This document shows, piece after piece, positions 37,667-46,486 of a DNA stretch of 64,000 nucleotides (position 1 is the stretch's first letter; each line of letters opens with the position of its first letter). The translations under genes and the position numbers were made by a program. A model generated the notes under the pieces. That model did not search any database. It saw only the letters and a list, made by a program, of their open reading frames with translations, and had not been told where the DNA came from. Location: assembly GCA_041738505.1 (NCBI GenBank), contig JBGSPQ010000005.1, positions 82,471 through 146,470 of the forward strand. Reading direction: 5' to 3'. The stretch comes from JBGSPQ01 sp041738505 (GTDB lineage: Bacteria > Patescibacteriota > Gracilibacteria > UBA1369).

Positions 37667-37945
37667 ATGGAAAGCGGTGACAAACAATCGGACAATACTT
37701 CAAACCGAAAAGTAATAGCTTCGGCTATTGATTCCAACTGCCTTATTCTGGAGGACCCGACCACCGGCCAAAAAATATCCTGGCCTCTGGATAAAATCCC
37801 CAGCCCCCTTAATCTGGGCAACGAACTGGACCTTATCCTGCAATGCGCGGACTCATCCGATTCCTTCAACCGGCCTTCAAATAGCGCCTCCGAACCTTCC
37901 AAAGAGGACCTGATGCGAAAAATGCTGGAGAAGCTGGTCAACTGA
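37667..37945 (+). CDS. Small DUF3006-like protein
   Basis: 92 residues. The first 60 form a small beta barrel pattern (KVIASAIDSNCLILEDPTTG, then LPLDKIP-like and LGNELDLIL), similar to DUF3006 proteins. The C-terminal 25 residues are charged and helical. No signal peptide is seen. Family match is tentative and function unknown. Confidence 0.55.
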   Translation: MESGDKQSDNTSNRKVIASAIDSNCLILEDPTTGQKISWPLDKIPSPLNLGNELDLILQCADSSDSFNRPSNSASEPSKEDLMRKMLEKLVN

Positions 37946-37952
37946 TAATACT

Positions 37953-37985
37953 AAAAAGGCCGCGGTTTATAAGCCACGGCCTTTT
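37953..37985. terminator. Bidirectional terminator between the DUF3006-like gene and rplY
   Basis: AAAAAGGCCGCGG (37953-37965) pairs with CCACGGCCTTTTT (37973-37985) with a single mismatched position, and has A and T tracts on both strands. The two genes converge here. Confidence 0.85.
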
Positions 37986-37999
37986 TGACATATATAAAT

Positions 38000-38653
38000 T
38001 TACTCCTCCTTCTTCTCTTCTGCCGGAGCTTCAGCTCCACCTTCGGCGGGAGCGACAGCACCTTCAACTGCAACCTCCGCAACCGGAGCTTCCTCTTCTT
38101 CAACTCTCGGAGCGTTCACAATCACCACCACGTCATCCGGCACATCCAGCACAGTCACCTCTTTTGGAACAACAAGATCCTTAACGTGAATAGCGGAATT
38201 AAATTCGGCCAGACCCGATATATCAACCTCAATAACCTTTGGAATATCCGTCGGAAGACATTTAATCTCCACAGCATGCTTAATCTGGTTCAAAACTCCT
38301 CCCAGATCCTTAACAGCCGGTGCAATACCGGTAAGTTCAATCTCCACTTCGGTCGTTACTGCCTCTTTAAGACTTACACGAAGGAAGTCAATATGCGTTA
38401 TTTTCCCGGTCAGCGGATCATACTGCATATCATGAACCAACGCCTTCTTGTTGGTCTTTCCATCTATCACCAGATCAATCAGCTGGCTTCCGCTGTTAAT
38501 ATAAAGCCTTCTGAACGTCTGATAATCCACCTGAAGGTGGATATTTTTCTCCCCTTTGCCGTAAAATACGGCGGGAATAAGTTTTTGAGAGCGTAAAGCG
38601 TCAGCAACGGCCTTAAGTTCTCGCGTTTGTACTTCAAGTGTAACCTTTTCCAT
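38000..38653 (-). CDS. rplY: Large ribosomal subunit protein bL25 (CTC form)
   Basis: Binds 5S rRNA. The 217 residues are of the long CTC type: an N-terminal L25 domain (about 1-92; motifs IPAVFYGKG and DPLTGKITHIDFLRV), a C-terminal beta domain (about 95-185) and an Ala/Glu-rich tail (EGGAEAPAEEKKEE). It has its own promoter and a shared terminator. Confidence 0.95.
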   Translation of the reverse strand: MEKVTLEVQTRELKAVADALRSQKLIPAVFYGKGEKNIHLQVDYQTFRRLYINSGSQLIDLVIDGKTNKKALVHDMQYDPLTGKITHIDFLRVSLKEAVTTEVEIELTGIAPAVKDLGGVLNQIKHAVEIKCLPTDIPKVIEVDISGLAEFNSAIHVKDLVVPKEVTVLDVPDDVVVIVNAPRVEEEEAPVAEVAVEGAVAPAEGGAEAPAEEKKEE

Positions 38654-38680
38654 AGTGTTTTCGTCAAAAAATGCAACGAA

Positions 38681-38709
38681 AGATTACATTAAACCTATTC
38701 ACTACGCAA
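38681..38709 (-). promoter_or_regulatory. Promoter of rplY
   Basis: On the minus strand, TTGCGT (38704-38709), a 17-nt spacer, then TAATCT (38681-38686). The leader is about 21 nt. Its -35 region lies next to the oppositely directed ybaB promoter. Confidence 0.55.
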
Positions 38710-38718
38710 TATTTTTTA

Positions 38719-38747
38719 TTGACGTTCAAAATCGCCTTATCTAATAT
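38719..38747 (+). promoter_or_regulatory. Promoter of ybaB-mltG
   Basis: TTGACG (38719-38724), a 17-nt spacer, then TAATAT (38742-38747), followed by an A-rich leader of about 24 nt to the ATG at 38778. Confidence 0.75.
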
Positions 38748-38777
38748 CAATAGGAAATCCATTAAAACTCAAAAAAT

Positions 38778-39065
38778 ATGCTTCAAAAAGCCAAAGACAT
38801 GTATGCCCTGCAGAAAAAAGCCAAACAAATCAAAAAAGATCTCAAAAATACCCATATAGAAGCGGAAGTTGACGGAGTAACAGTTGTTATTGACGGCGAA
38901 CAGGAGGTTTTAAGCATCAATATTCCAGATTCAGCCCTTTCAAACGGCAAAAAACTTTGTGAGATATTGGTAAAATGCCTTAACAAGGGCATCAAAAAAT
39001 CTCAACAGGTGGCCGCCGAAGAAATGAAAGACGTTATGGGCAACCTGGGCTTTCCGGGTATGTAA
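38778..39065 (+). CDS. ybaB: Nucleoid-associated protein YbaB/EbfC
   Basis: A small dimeric DNA-binding protein. 95 residues: an N-terminal helix with LQKAKDMYALQKKAKQIKKD, a central beta sheet (EAEVDGVTVVIDGEQEVLSI) and a C-terminal helical part ending NLGFPGM, the family ending. The recR and dnaX neighbours common elsewhere are absent. mltG follows after 44 nt. Confidence 0.92.
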   Translation: MLQKAKDMYALQKKAKQIKKDLKNTHIEAEVDGVTVVIDGEQEVLSINIPDSALSNGKKLCEILVKCLNKGIKKSQQVAAEEMKDVMGNLGFPGM

Positions 39066-39109
39066 ATTCCCATCCGCCGATACCAAATCATCCATTCACC
39101 AAAAACACC

Positions 39110-40165
39110 GTGAAATCTTCCCACAGCTATTCCAGAAGAAAATCCGGCAAACGATCGGGATTTCTTAAATACCTGCTCATTATTATTTTAATCGGAGCCG
39201 CTTTCGGCTGGTATAGATATTCCCAATACCAATATTTTATTGAAAATCCGGTTGATCCCACAGACAGCGAAAAAATTACATTTATAATCGCAAAAGGTGA
39301 AAGCCTTAGCCAGGTGGCCCAAAATCTGGAGGACAAAGATTTGATCTTAAATGCCGACGCTTTAAAAAGTTACGCCAAACAAACTCAAACCGACAGAAAC
39401 ATCATAGCGGGAAGATTCGCCATACAAAGAAGCATGACCATTCCGCAGGTTGTCGAAACTATCACCAACGCCCAGAACAGCGAAACCGTAATCACCATAC
39501 TTGAGGGCCACACTGTCGCAGATATAGACAACACCCTTGTAACTACCGACCTTATAAACCCCGGAGAATTTTCAGCCGCGGTGAACAATTTTGAAGACTG
39601 GGACAAATATCCTTTTCTGGATAAAGACGCGCAAGCCGGGCTGATTCATCCTCTGGAGGGATATTTGTTCCCCGATACGTACTTTATTGATCCGCTAAAT
39701 TATTATAATGAAAACCTCATTCAGCTGATGCTGAACAACTTCCAAAACAGGCTTGCGGATGAAATTGACAAAGACCAGGGAAGAAGCCTGCAGGAAATTA
39801 TCATCATGGCTTCAATTGTGGAAAAAGAGGTGCGTACGGACAAGGACATTCCCATTGTCGCCGGAATCCTTTGGAAAAGACTGGACGAGGGCTGGCTGAT
39901 TGGAGCCGATGCCACACTGCTGTATTTAAAGGATGACCGGACCATTGATTACAATGACCTGCAGGAGGACACTCCTTATAACACCCGCAAAAATGCGGGG
40001 CTTCCCCCCGGCCCAATATGCAACCCCGGAATCAAAAGCATCATTGGCACCCTATACCCCGAAAACAGCCCCTATTGGTACTATCTTACAACACTGGACA
40101 CGGGCGAAGTGATTTACGCCAGCTCCAACGACGAACATAACGCCAACAAAAGGAAATATCTGTAG
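39110..40165 (+). CDS. mltG: Endolytic murein transglycosylase MltG
   Basis: A membrane-anchored enzyme that cuts nascent peptidoglycan strands and sets glycan length. 351 residues from a GTG start; no closer ATG gives the membrane anchor at about residues 17-36. A LysM-like segment (IAKGESLSQVAQNL) lies near 62-75. The YceG catalytic domain contains IIMASIVEKEVR with the catalytic Glu, then YNTRKNAGLPPGPICNPG and the ending SNDEHNANKRKYL. It converges on the FecR-domain gene with a 6-nt gap. Confidence 0.94.
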   Translation: MKSSHSYSRRKSGKRSGFLKYLLIIILIGAAFGWYRYSQYQYFIENPVDPTDSEKITFIIAKGESLSQVAQNLEDKDLILNADALKSYAKQTQTDRNIIAGRFAIQRSMTIPQVVETITNAQNSETVITILEGHTVADIDNTLVTTDLINPGEFSAAVNNFEDWDKYPFLDKDAQAGLIHPLEGYLFPDTYFIDPLNYYNENLIQLMLNNFQNRLADEIDKDQGRSLQEIIIMASIVEKEVRTDKDIPIVAGILWKRLDEGWLIGADATLLYLKDDRTIDYNDLQEDTPYNTRKNAGLPPGPICNPGIKSIIGTLYPENSPYWYYLTTLDTGEVIYASSNDEHNANKRKYL

Positions 40166-40171
40166 AGACTT

Positions 40172-41836
40172 TTAGAATCCGAAAGGAACCTCCGTTTCCG
40201 CGGGTGTTTCTTCGACGACGGGTTCGGTGGTTGCCGGCGTGGTTTCAGTGGTTTCCTCCGTTGTATCGGTTGTGGCGTTTGAATCGATTACCTCCTCATC
40301 GGCGGAAGTATCGGCCCCGGTTTTGTTATATGTAACAGTAAAGGAAACCGTCTCCGACTTGTTGCCGTCGGGATCCACCGCGTAAACCGTATAGGAGTTT
40401 TCACCGGATTTAAGGTTGCCCAGCGACTCGGAGGCCACATACGACCATGTTGAAGCGCCCGCCGTAAATCTGGAAAGAGTGTATCCGTTAACCACAACTT
40501 TTTCCGCCCCGCCCACAGACCCGGAAATCGTAACAGTGTCCGTACTGACCGTGGAAGATTCGCTTCCGTTATAGGTAAGCACTTTTGGCGCCGCCAAATC
40601 ACCCGACACCTCCACCTTGTCCTTTTCATAGGTGATAATGATTCTTGCTGCACTGCTCTTGTTCCCGTCTTTATCATATGCGTAAACCCTGTAAGTATTA
40701 TCCCCGGAAGCAATGTTTCCGAAAGTTTCGGAGACATTGTAGCTCCAGACCGAATCCCCTTCTTTAAACTGACTTAAAACATATGAGTCCGATTTACCGT
40801 TAACTTCGCTTTCCACAACAACTTTCGTCACATTTGAACCAACCGTGCCTTTAATCACCAGCTTGCCCACATCCGTTATGGTATCAACGGGTTCGGTAAT
40901 TTCGGGAGTGCTCACAGGATTGTTTTCATCATCAGTCTCTTCATCGGTATTATTCACCGTATCAGCCTCATCTGCATTCGCGTCAGCATCGGTCTCTTCG
41001 TCTGGATTTGACTCATCCGCGGATGAGTCCCCCTCAACGGTTTCGGTATCTTCATCTGTCAATTCCGTATCTACGGAAGTATTAGCGGACACGCTGAAAT
41101 CGGTTGGAGCGCTGTCCTCTTTGACATTCCATTTGTACCAGGAAGTAGTTTTAAAATCATCATCAACGGCGCTGAGCAGAGAAGGACTCTTGTTTTCTTC
41201 AAAAGCCCTGAGAGCGGCCGCATCCAGATACAACTGCTGACCCACTCCGACGGTAAACGAATCAGCCACCCTTTCATTTCCTTCAACCTGAATCATAACA
41301 TCAACTTTAACATCACCTTCAAAAACCCTCACAATCTGCTCCACATCACTATCCACCGCAAACACCGTACCCGTAGCCGTCACCTTTAAATTTTTTGTCC
41401 TCACTTCATAAATGGCCTCTCTTACTCCGGCGCTCTTTTGACCGTTCAACCACAGCTGTCCGTTATCAAGATTGAGCACAATCGTTTCCCGGTCACTGGT
41501 TTTTTCCACATCCGTAAGAGTAACCGCCGTATCCGCCCCCATTCTTATTAAAGTTTCGTTAAAAAAGCTCAGCACCACTTTGCTCCCGAAAGAGGATTTC
41601 AAAGAATCGCCCAAAAGCAGTTTGGTCCCGCTGAAAGCATTGTCCCAATCGGTATTTCCATAGGGAAGAACCTTGGCCTTACCCTCCGCCACATAAAAAA
41701 ACACATCCGCCTTACCCTGCTTTCCGTAATTCATAAAAAGCTGAAAGCCCAGCACGGCAATAACTCCGACACTTATCAAAATCAGAAAAGGAAGTAAATA
41801 GTCTAACGGTTTTTTTCGCCTTGGTATTCTGCGCAT
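40172..41836 (-). CDS. FecR-domain surface protein with two tandem Ig-like repeats
   Basis: 554 residues. A basic N-terminus and one membrane helix (about 14-34) are followed by a FecR domain (about 45-205; LDNGQLWLNGQK, VTATGTVFAV). A Glu/Asp/Thr-rich linker (about 250-310) leads to two repeats of about 95 residues sharing the pattern Y-x-L-S-x-F, WSY, SGxNxYxVYAxDxDGNKS. A Thr/Glu tail ends the protein. Sigma factor or TonB receptor partners of classical FecR are absent, so the domain is more likely structural, as in many large envelope proteins. Function unknown. Confidence 0.8.
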   Translation of the reverse strand: MRRIPRRKKPLDYLLPFLILISVGVIAVLGFQLFMNYGKQGKADVFFYVAEGKAKVLPYGNTDWDNAFSGTKLLLGDSLKSSFGSKVVLSFFNETLIRMGADTAVTLTDVEKTSDRETIVLNLDNGQLWLNGQKSAGVREAIYEVRTKNLKVTATGTVFAVDSDVEQIVRVFEGDVKVDVMIQVEGNERVADSFTVGVGQQLYLDAAALRAFEENKSPSLLSAVDDDFKTTSWYKWNVKEDSAPTDFSVSANTSVDTELTDEDTETVEGDSSADESNPDEETDADANADEADTVNNTDEETDDENNPVSTPEITEPVDTITDVGKLVIKGTVGSNVTKVVVESEVNGKSDSYVLSQFKEGDSVWSYNVSETFGNIASGDNTYRVYAYDKDGNKSSAARIIITYEKDKVEVSGDLAAPKVLTYNGSESSTVSTDTVTISGSVGGAEKVVVNGYTLSRFTAGASTWSYVASESLGNLKSGENSYTVYAVDPDGNKSETVSFTVTYNKTGADTSADEEVIDSNATTDTTEETTETTPATTEPVVEETPAETEVPFGF

Positions 41837-41896
41837 ATATTAAACAAAAATTATATGCTTAATATAGAGTATTTTATCTTTTACTGTAAATAGAAT

Positions 41897-43324
41897 TTAA
41901 AGGCCGATCTCCTTTTTTAAAGCGTTGATATCGCGCGTAATCCTGCTATCGGCGCTCATTTCGGATATGATCTTATTGCAGGCGTGCAAAACGGTTGTAT
42001 GGTTGCGTCCGCTGAAAGCCTCTCCGATAGTCTCATAGGAATATTCCAAAATTTCCCTTATCAGATACATACAAATCTGCCTTGGAATCATAAATTCCTT
42101 GCGCCTGTCATCACCGATCAAATCACTTCTCGTAAGTTTATAATACTGGGCAACTATATCTATAACATCCTCGGAATTTCTGACCACCAAAATTTTATTA
42201 CCGGAATCAACATTAAGCGAATCAAAGTCGGTATCACTGCAACAACGCCTGATACTGGCCGCCACCGACTTGATGGTGGGAGTTGTCTGCATCAGCTGGG
42301 CCTCGGCGATTGCATTCTTTAATACACCCTCCAAATCCCTGATATTGGTCTTTACATTGAAAGCGATAAACTTCAACACCTCCGGATCCACCAAAACCTG
42401 CTCCTCCGTACACATGGAATTAAGTATTGCGAGACGAGTTTCATAATCGGGAAGTTGAACCTCCACCACCATTCCCATGTTAAATCTGCTCTTTAACCTC
42501 TCCTCCAAGCCGTCCAGATCGTTGGGAGCCTTGTCCGAACTTAGCACAATCTGTTTTCCCGCGTCATAAAGTTCATTAAAAGTATGAAAAAATTCCTGCT
42601 GAGTGGAAGCTTTGTTTCCAAAAAACTGGATATCGTCCACAATCAGACAATCCACCTTCCTGTATTTTTCCTTGAAGGTTTTTGTATGCTTTTTGCCTAT
42701 GGCATCAACGATTTCATTCATGAACTTTTCCGATGTCATATAAACTACGTTCTTCCCGGGATGATGTCTTAAAAGCTCATGGCCGACCCCCTGCAAAAGA
42801 TGGGTTTTTCCGCGACCGGTGCCCCCGTATAAAAACAGTGGATTGTAAATTCCACCCGGCTTGTTGGCGACCGCCATACACGCGGCGTGAGCCAGACGGT
42901 TTTCCTGACCGGGAATAAAACTATGCAGAGTGTAATCGGGATTAAACATTTTACTGCGCATCCCCTCCTCCAGAATAAGCTCCTGCTTATTTGGGACTTT
43001 CCTGGCGGATTTTCCCCCACCCTCAAGTTCGCGGAACAGTTTTAAATCAACCTTATTGGGATGTTCCTGATCGGCCAGAACACCCTTGACCTCAAAAATC
43101 AGATTCTTAATTGAAGGATCGATTTCCCGGGCGGCCTGATAAATTTTTACATCAAATCTGGTGCGGATAAAATCACAGGAAATTTGAGTGGGAAGAGCCA
43201 CCACCATATCACCGTTTTCAACCCGGCTTATAATTGAATCCTTAAAAAAAGATAAAATTGAAGCTTTCCCAATTGATGGGGCGAGACTCGTGAGTATCGT
43301 CTCCCACATGAATTTGTGATCCAT
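41897..43324 (-). CDS. dnaA: Chromosomal replication initiator DnaA
   Basis: Binds oriC and opens it. 475 residues. Domain I covers about 1-85. The AAA+ domain III (about 130-345) has Walker A GGTGRGKTHL, where Arg replaces the usual Leu or Met, and Walker B VDDIQFF. The DNA-binding domain IV ends in GRNHTTVLHACNKI, the DnaA signature. The usual dnaN neighbour is absent; a FecR-domain gene lies downstream and rseP upstream. No cluster of DnaA boxes is visible beside it. Confidence 0.97.
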   Translation of the reverse strand: MDHKFMWETILTSLAPSIGKASILSFFKDSIISRVENGDMVVALPTQISCDFIRTRFDVKIYQAAREIDPSIKNLIFEVKGVLADQEHPNKVDLKLFRELEGGGKSARKVPNKQELILEEGMRSKMFNPDYTLHSFIPGQENRLAHAACMAVANKPGGIYNPLFLYGGTGRGKTHLLQGVGHELLRHHPGKNVVYMTSEKFMNEIVDAIGKKHTKTFKEKYRKVDCLIVDDIQFFGNKASTQQEFFHTFNELYDAGKQIVLSSDKAPNDLDGLEERLKSRFNMGMVVEVQLPDYETRLAILNSMCTEEQVLVDPEVLKFIAFNVKTNIRDLEGVLKNAIAEAQLMQTTPTIKSVAASIRRCCSDTDFDSLNVDSGNKILVVRNSEDVIDIVAQYYKLTRSDLIGDDRRKEFMIPRQICMYLIREILEYSYETIGEAFSGRNHTTVLHACNKIISEMSADSRITRDINALKKEIGL

Positions 43325-43367
43325 ACTTTAACAGCGGCTAATAGTTTTTCTCCAAAAAAGCAGGGGT

Positions 43368-43396
43368 ATATTAAACGCTTTTTTTGGCCTCTACAA
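43368..43396 (-). promoter_or_regulatory. Promoter of dnaA
   Basis: On the minus strand, TTGTAG (43391-43396), a 17-nt spacer, then TAATAT (43368-43373). The leader is about 37 nt. Confidence 0.6.
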
Positions 43397-43567
43397 GCAC
43401 TCCACCCCCTTGACACAATATACCATTATTTGGGGCGCGCCCCCCGTCTTCATACTACTTGTTGATTTTTTTTGTGACCAAAAAATATTTACCAAAACTT
43501 TCAATGATACCTGAAATCACATTGCTCCCAACCGCAACCGATTTTTATACAACAAGTTTCCCGCCCA
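43397..43567. other. AT-rich region with GC palindrome upstream of dnaA
   Basis: 171 bp between the dnaA promoter and the rseP stop. It contains GGGGCGCGCCCC (43432-43443), a perfect 12-bp palindrome, flanked by AT-rich stretches such as GATTTTTTTTGTG. Only a two-mismatch DnaA box (TTATACAAC) is seen. It may be a control region or part of an origin; I cannot show either. Confidence 0.35.
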
Positions 43568-45181
43568 TCAAAATAGACGCAATATATCACTGTAAGTGAC
43601 CGCAATGATGAGTAACATCAGAATCATAAAACCAATCGCGTGCACCCACCCTTCAAATCGGGCGCTGATTCTTCTTCCGATAATAACCTCCACAAGAATA
43701 AAAATCAGCCTGCCTCCGTCCAGAGCCGGAAAAGGCAGTATATTGATAATACCTAGACTTAATGACAGCAATGCCACAAACCTGACCACGGACAAAAATC
43801 CCTCCTGCACAAAAGCATGCGTAAGCTGTGCAATACCCACCGGACCCGCCACACCTTCCGGAACAGTCAGCTTTGTAAACACCGATTTAAACACACTTCC
43901 CGCCATTTCAACCGTCAAAAAAGTAAGCTTAACCGACTCGTTAAAAGCCACCACCGGCGCTTCCCATAGAGGATATCTGACATCATCAATCTTGATCACG
44001 GACACCGGAAAATCAGCCGCATAAACGCTCAACTGCTCCCGTTCATATGATTTTAAAACCGATAGTCCCACGCCAATCATCCCGTTCTCATCAGGTTCAA
44101 CCGGAATGGATACCTCCACGCCATCCCTTATAACCACGTAATTTAGCGCCTGCCCAATGTTTTTTTCGGCAACAGCCACAAGGTCGCTCGGAACAATAAT
44201 CTTTTCCCCCTCAACCTCGGCCACCAAATCCCCCTTGCGAATCCCGGCAACTTCCGCGGGAGAACCGGGAGAAATACTGCTGATCACAACCATACTCTCT
44301 TCCCCGACACTAACCTTAAGCGTCTTAACCTCTTTTCCCCTCATCACCTCAAATTCCATATCACCGTTGTCCTTTAAAGCTTCTTCGTATTCATTAACAA
44401 AATAAACCAATCTCCCGTTAATTTTCATAATAACATCACCTTTCATAAAACCGGCGGTTTCGGCTTCCGACCCGGGTTTAACATTTAAAACCACAACCCT
44501 CGGCAGAGACAAAATTTCATATGTCTCAAAACCGGAACTCTCCCCCTCCCCCGCAACCAGATTCAGACTTTGCCTTGCACCGGCTCGTTCCACAGTAACA
44601 ACCGTATTCCTCTCATTTTCAAAAATCGACACCATCTGCGCGGCATTGGAAATTTCCTTACCATTAACATCCACAATTCTGTCCTCCTTAAGCATCCCCG
44701 CTTTTGCCGCCGGACTCCCATCTTTAACATCCTTAACCACCACCCCCTCCATAGTATGAATGGTCCCCTTATCCAACTGGTCAAACACTTCGTCCACACT
44801 CAAAATCAGCGGCTGAATCCCAAAAATAAAACCTAAAGTCAATAAAACATAAGCCAGCAGAAAGTTCATCAACACCCCCGCGGTAACCACCAGAATTCTG
44901 ACCCGTGGCGGTTTGGAGGCAAAACTTCTTTTATTGGCAAGTACTTTTGGATCCGATGCATCCTCGCCCAAAAGTCTCACAAAACCCCCGAAAGGAATCC
45001 AGTTAAGAGAATAAATAGTCTCCCCCACTTTCTTACCCCAGGCGCGGGGGGGCATACCAAAACCAAACTCCTCAACTTTGATACCCGACCTGCGCGCGGC
45101 ATAAAAATGACCCCATTCATGCACCAAAACAAGTATGGAAAAAATTAACAGAAACGCAATCGCCGTGATAATAAAATCCAT
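43568..45181 (-). CDS. rseP: Site-2 protease RseP family, three PDZ domains
   Basis: An intramembrane zinc metalloprotease. 537 residues, longer than the usual 350-450. HEWGH (zinc site) lies at residues 21-25 and the second active-site motif PALDGG at about 485-490. Between them lie three PDZ-like repeats, opening VVVKDVKDGSPAAKAG, VVVLNVKPGSEAETAG and VVISSISPGSPAEVAG. Four membrane segments are visible. It follows frr by 10 nt, as in many bacteria (pyrH-frr-rseP order, with other genes missing). Confidence 0.93.
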   Translation of the reverse strand: MDFIITAIAFLLIFSILVLVHEWGHFYAARRSGIKVEEFGFGMPPRAWGKKVGETIYSLNWIPFGGFVRLLGEDASDPKVLANKRSFASKPPRVRILVVTAGVLMNFLLAYVLLTLGFIFGIQPLILSVDEVFDQLDKGTIHTMEGVVVKDVKDGSPAAKAGMLKEDRIVDVNGKEISNAAQMVSIFENERNTVVTVERAGARQSLNLVAGEGESSGFETYEILSLPRVVVLNVKPGSEAETAGFMKGDVIMKINGRLVYFVNEYEEALKDNGDMEFEVMRGKEVKTLKVSVGEESMVVISSISPGSPAEVAGIRKGDLVAEVEGEKIIVPSDLVAVAEKNIGQALNYVVIRDGVEVSIPVEPDENGMIGVGLSVLKSYEREQLSVYAADFPVSVIKIDDVRYPLWEAPVVAFNESVKLTFLTVEMAGSVFKSVFTKLTVPEGVAGPVGIAQLTHAFVQEGFLSVVRFVALLSLSLGIINILPFPALDGGRLIFILVEVIIGRRISARFEGWVHAIGFMILMLLIIAVTYSDILRLF

Positions 45182-45191
45182 GAAAATAAAT

Positions 45192-45749
45192 TTAAACGGT
45201 CATAACATCCTGTTCTTTGGCCTTGGATGATTCCTCTATTTCTTTATTTACCTTGTCCACCCTGTCCTGCAACTGCTTTTCAAAACCTGTTAATTGATCT
45301 TCGGTAATTTCACCGCTTTTCTGCAATTCCTTGGCTTTTTCAATAGCTTTCTGCCGGGGGTGGCGCACGGCAATACGAGCCTCTTCCGCCAATCTGCTAA
45401 CCACTTTGGAAAGATCTTTCCTTCTCTCCTCCGTCATCTGCGGCATAATAATTCTAAGTGTGATACCGTCATTAACCGGCATGATATTTAAATCGGAAGT
45501 CTGAAGAGCTTTTTCTATATGACCCAGCTGACTTCTGTCCCAGGGCTGAATCTGAATAGTTTTGGCGTCCGGAATGGAAATACTCGCCATCGCTTTAATC
45601 GGCTGTTTGGTGCCGTAAGCCTCCACCAACACACCTTCAACCAAAGAAGCCGAAGCCCTCCCGATTTGCAGATGAGAAAATTCCTCTTTTAAATGATTTA
45701 AAGCCTGGTCAAATTCCGTCTGCGCCTGTTTTAATAGATCATCGGTCAT
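45192..45749 (-). CDS. frr: Ribosome recycling factor
   Basis: Splits post-termination ribosomes with EF-G. 185 residues, normal length. The typical motifs are IGRASASLVEGVLVEAYG and IPDAKTIQIQPWD, and the C-terminal LQDRVDKVNKEIEE helix is present. It sits 22 nt after pyrH. Confidence 0.97.
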   Translation of the reverse strand: MTDDLLKQAQTEFDQALNHLKEEFSHLQIGRASASLVEGVLVEAYGTKQPIKAMASISIPDAKTIQIQPWDRSQLGHIEKALQTSDLNIMPVNDGITLRIIMPQMTEERRKDLSKVVSRLAEEARIAVRHPRQKAIEKAKELQKSGEITEDQLTGFEKQLQDRVDKVNKEIEESSKAKEQDVMTV

Positions 45750-45771
45750 AATTTTGTCCGTTAAAGAATAT

Positions 45772-46485
45772 TTAGGAAATCACGGATCCAACCTTATCCC
45801 CCTTTACAACTCTCGCGATGTTCCCTTTCTTGGTAAGATTAAATACCACAACCGGCAGTTTGTTGTCACGGCAAAGCGCAATCGCGCTTAAATCAATCAC
45901 TTCCAGTCCCCTTTTTAGCACATCCAGATAGCTCATTTTCTTGAAAGATTTGGCATCTTTATATTTCATGGGATCCTTATCGTAGACATAATCAACTTTG
46001 GTCGCTTTCAAAAAAGCCTCGCACTTTAATTCCAACGCCCGCAGAGAAGACCCCGTATCGGTGGTGAAATAAGGATTGCCCGTTCCTCCGGCGCAAATCA
46101 CAATCTTTCCCCCGCTTAAATATTCAAGCCCTTTGTCGCGATTGTATTTTTCCACAGCCGGAATATCCAGAGCGGAAAGCACTCGCGCGTCCGTTTTGAA
46201 TTTCTTAAAACCGTCCGCCAGAGCAACAGCGTTCATAACAGTCGCCATCATTCCCATGTAATCCGATTTCACCCGATCCAGCCCGGAATCCTTAAAGTCC
46301 CTGAATCTCCAGAAATTCCCGCCCCCAACAACAATCGCAATCTCCGCACCCAGTTTTTTTACTTCAATAATCTCCTTACAAAGTTTATCCACCATGTCAA
46401 AATCAATCCCGAAACCCTTATCGCCCTCCAGCACCTCGCCGGACAGCTTTAAAAGTATCCGTTTGTATGCAAGCTTACGTGCCAT
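45772..46485 (-). CDS. pyrH: UMP kinase
   Basis: Phosphorylates UMP to UDP. 237 residues with the amino-acid-kinase fold: KRILLKLSGEVLEG at the start, AIVVGGGNFWR near 50-60, YMGMMATVMNAVAL, and TGNPYFTTDTGSSLRA in the active site. It starts 2 nt after a small membrane protein gene and precedes frr. Confidence 0.97.
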   Translation of the reverse strand: MARKLAYKRILLKLSGEVLEGDKGFGIDFDMVDKLCKEIIEVKKLGAEIAIVVGGGNFWRFRDFKDSGLDRVKSDYMGMMATVMNAVALADGFKKFKTDARVLSALDIPAVEKYNRDKGLEYLSGGKIVICAGGTGNPYFTTDTGSSLRALELKCEAFLKATKVDYVYDKDPMKYKDAKSFKKMSYLDVLKRGLEVIDLSAIALCRDNKLPVVVFNLTKKGNIARVVKGDKVGSVIS

Positions 46486-46486
46486 A

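Noticed and set aside
43397..43567. oriC beside dnaA
   Set aside because: Only one two-mismatch DnaA box is visible. Adjacency to dnaA alone is not evidence, so it was kept as a weak regulatory note.
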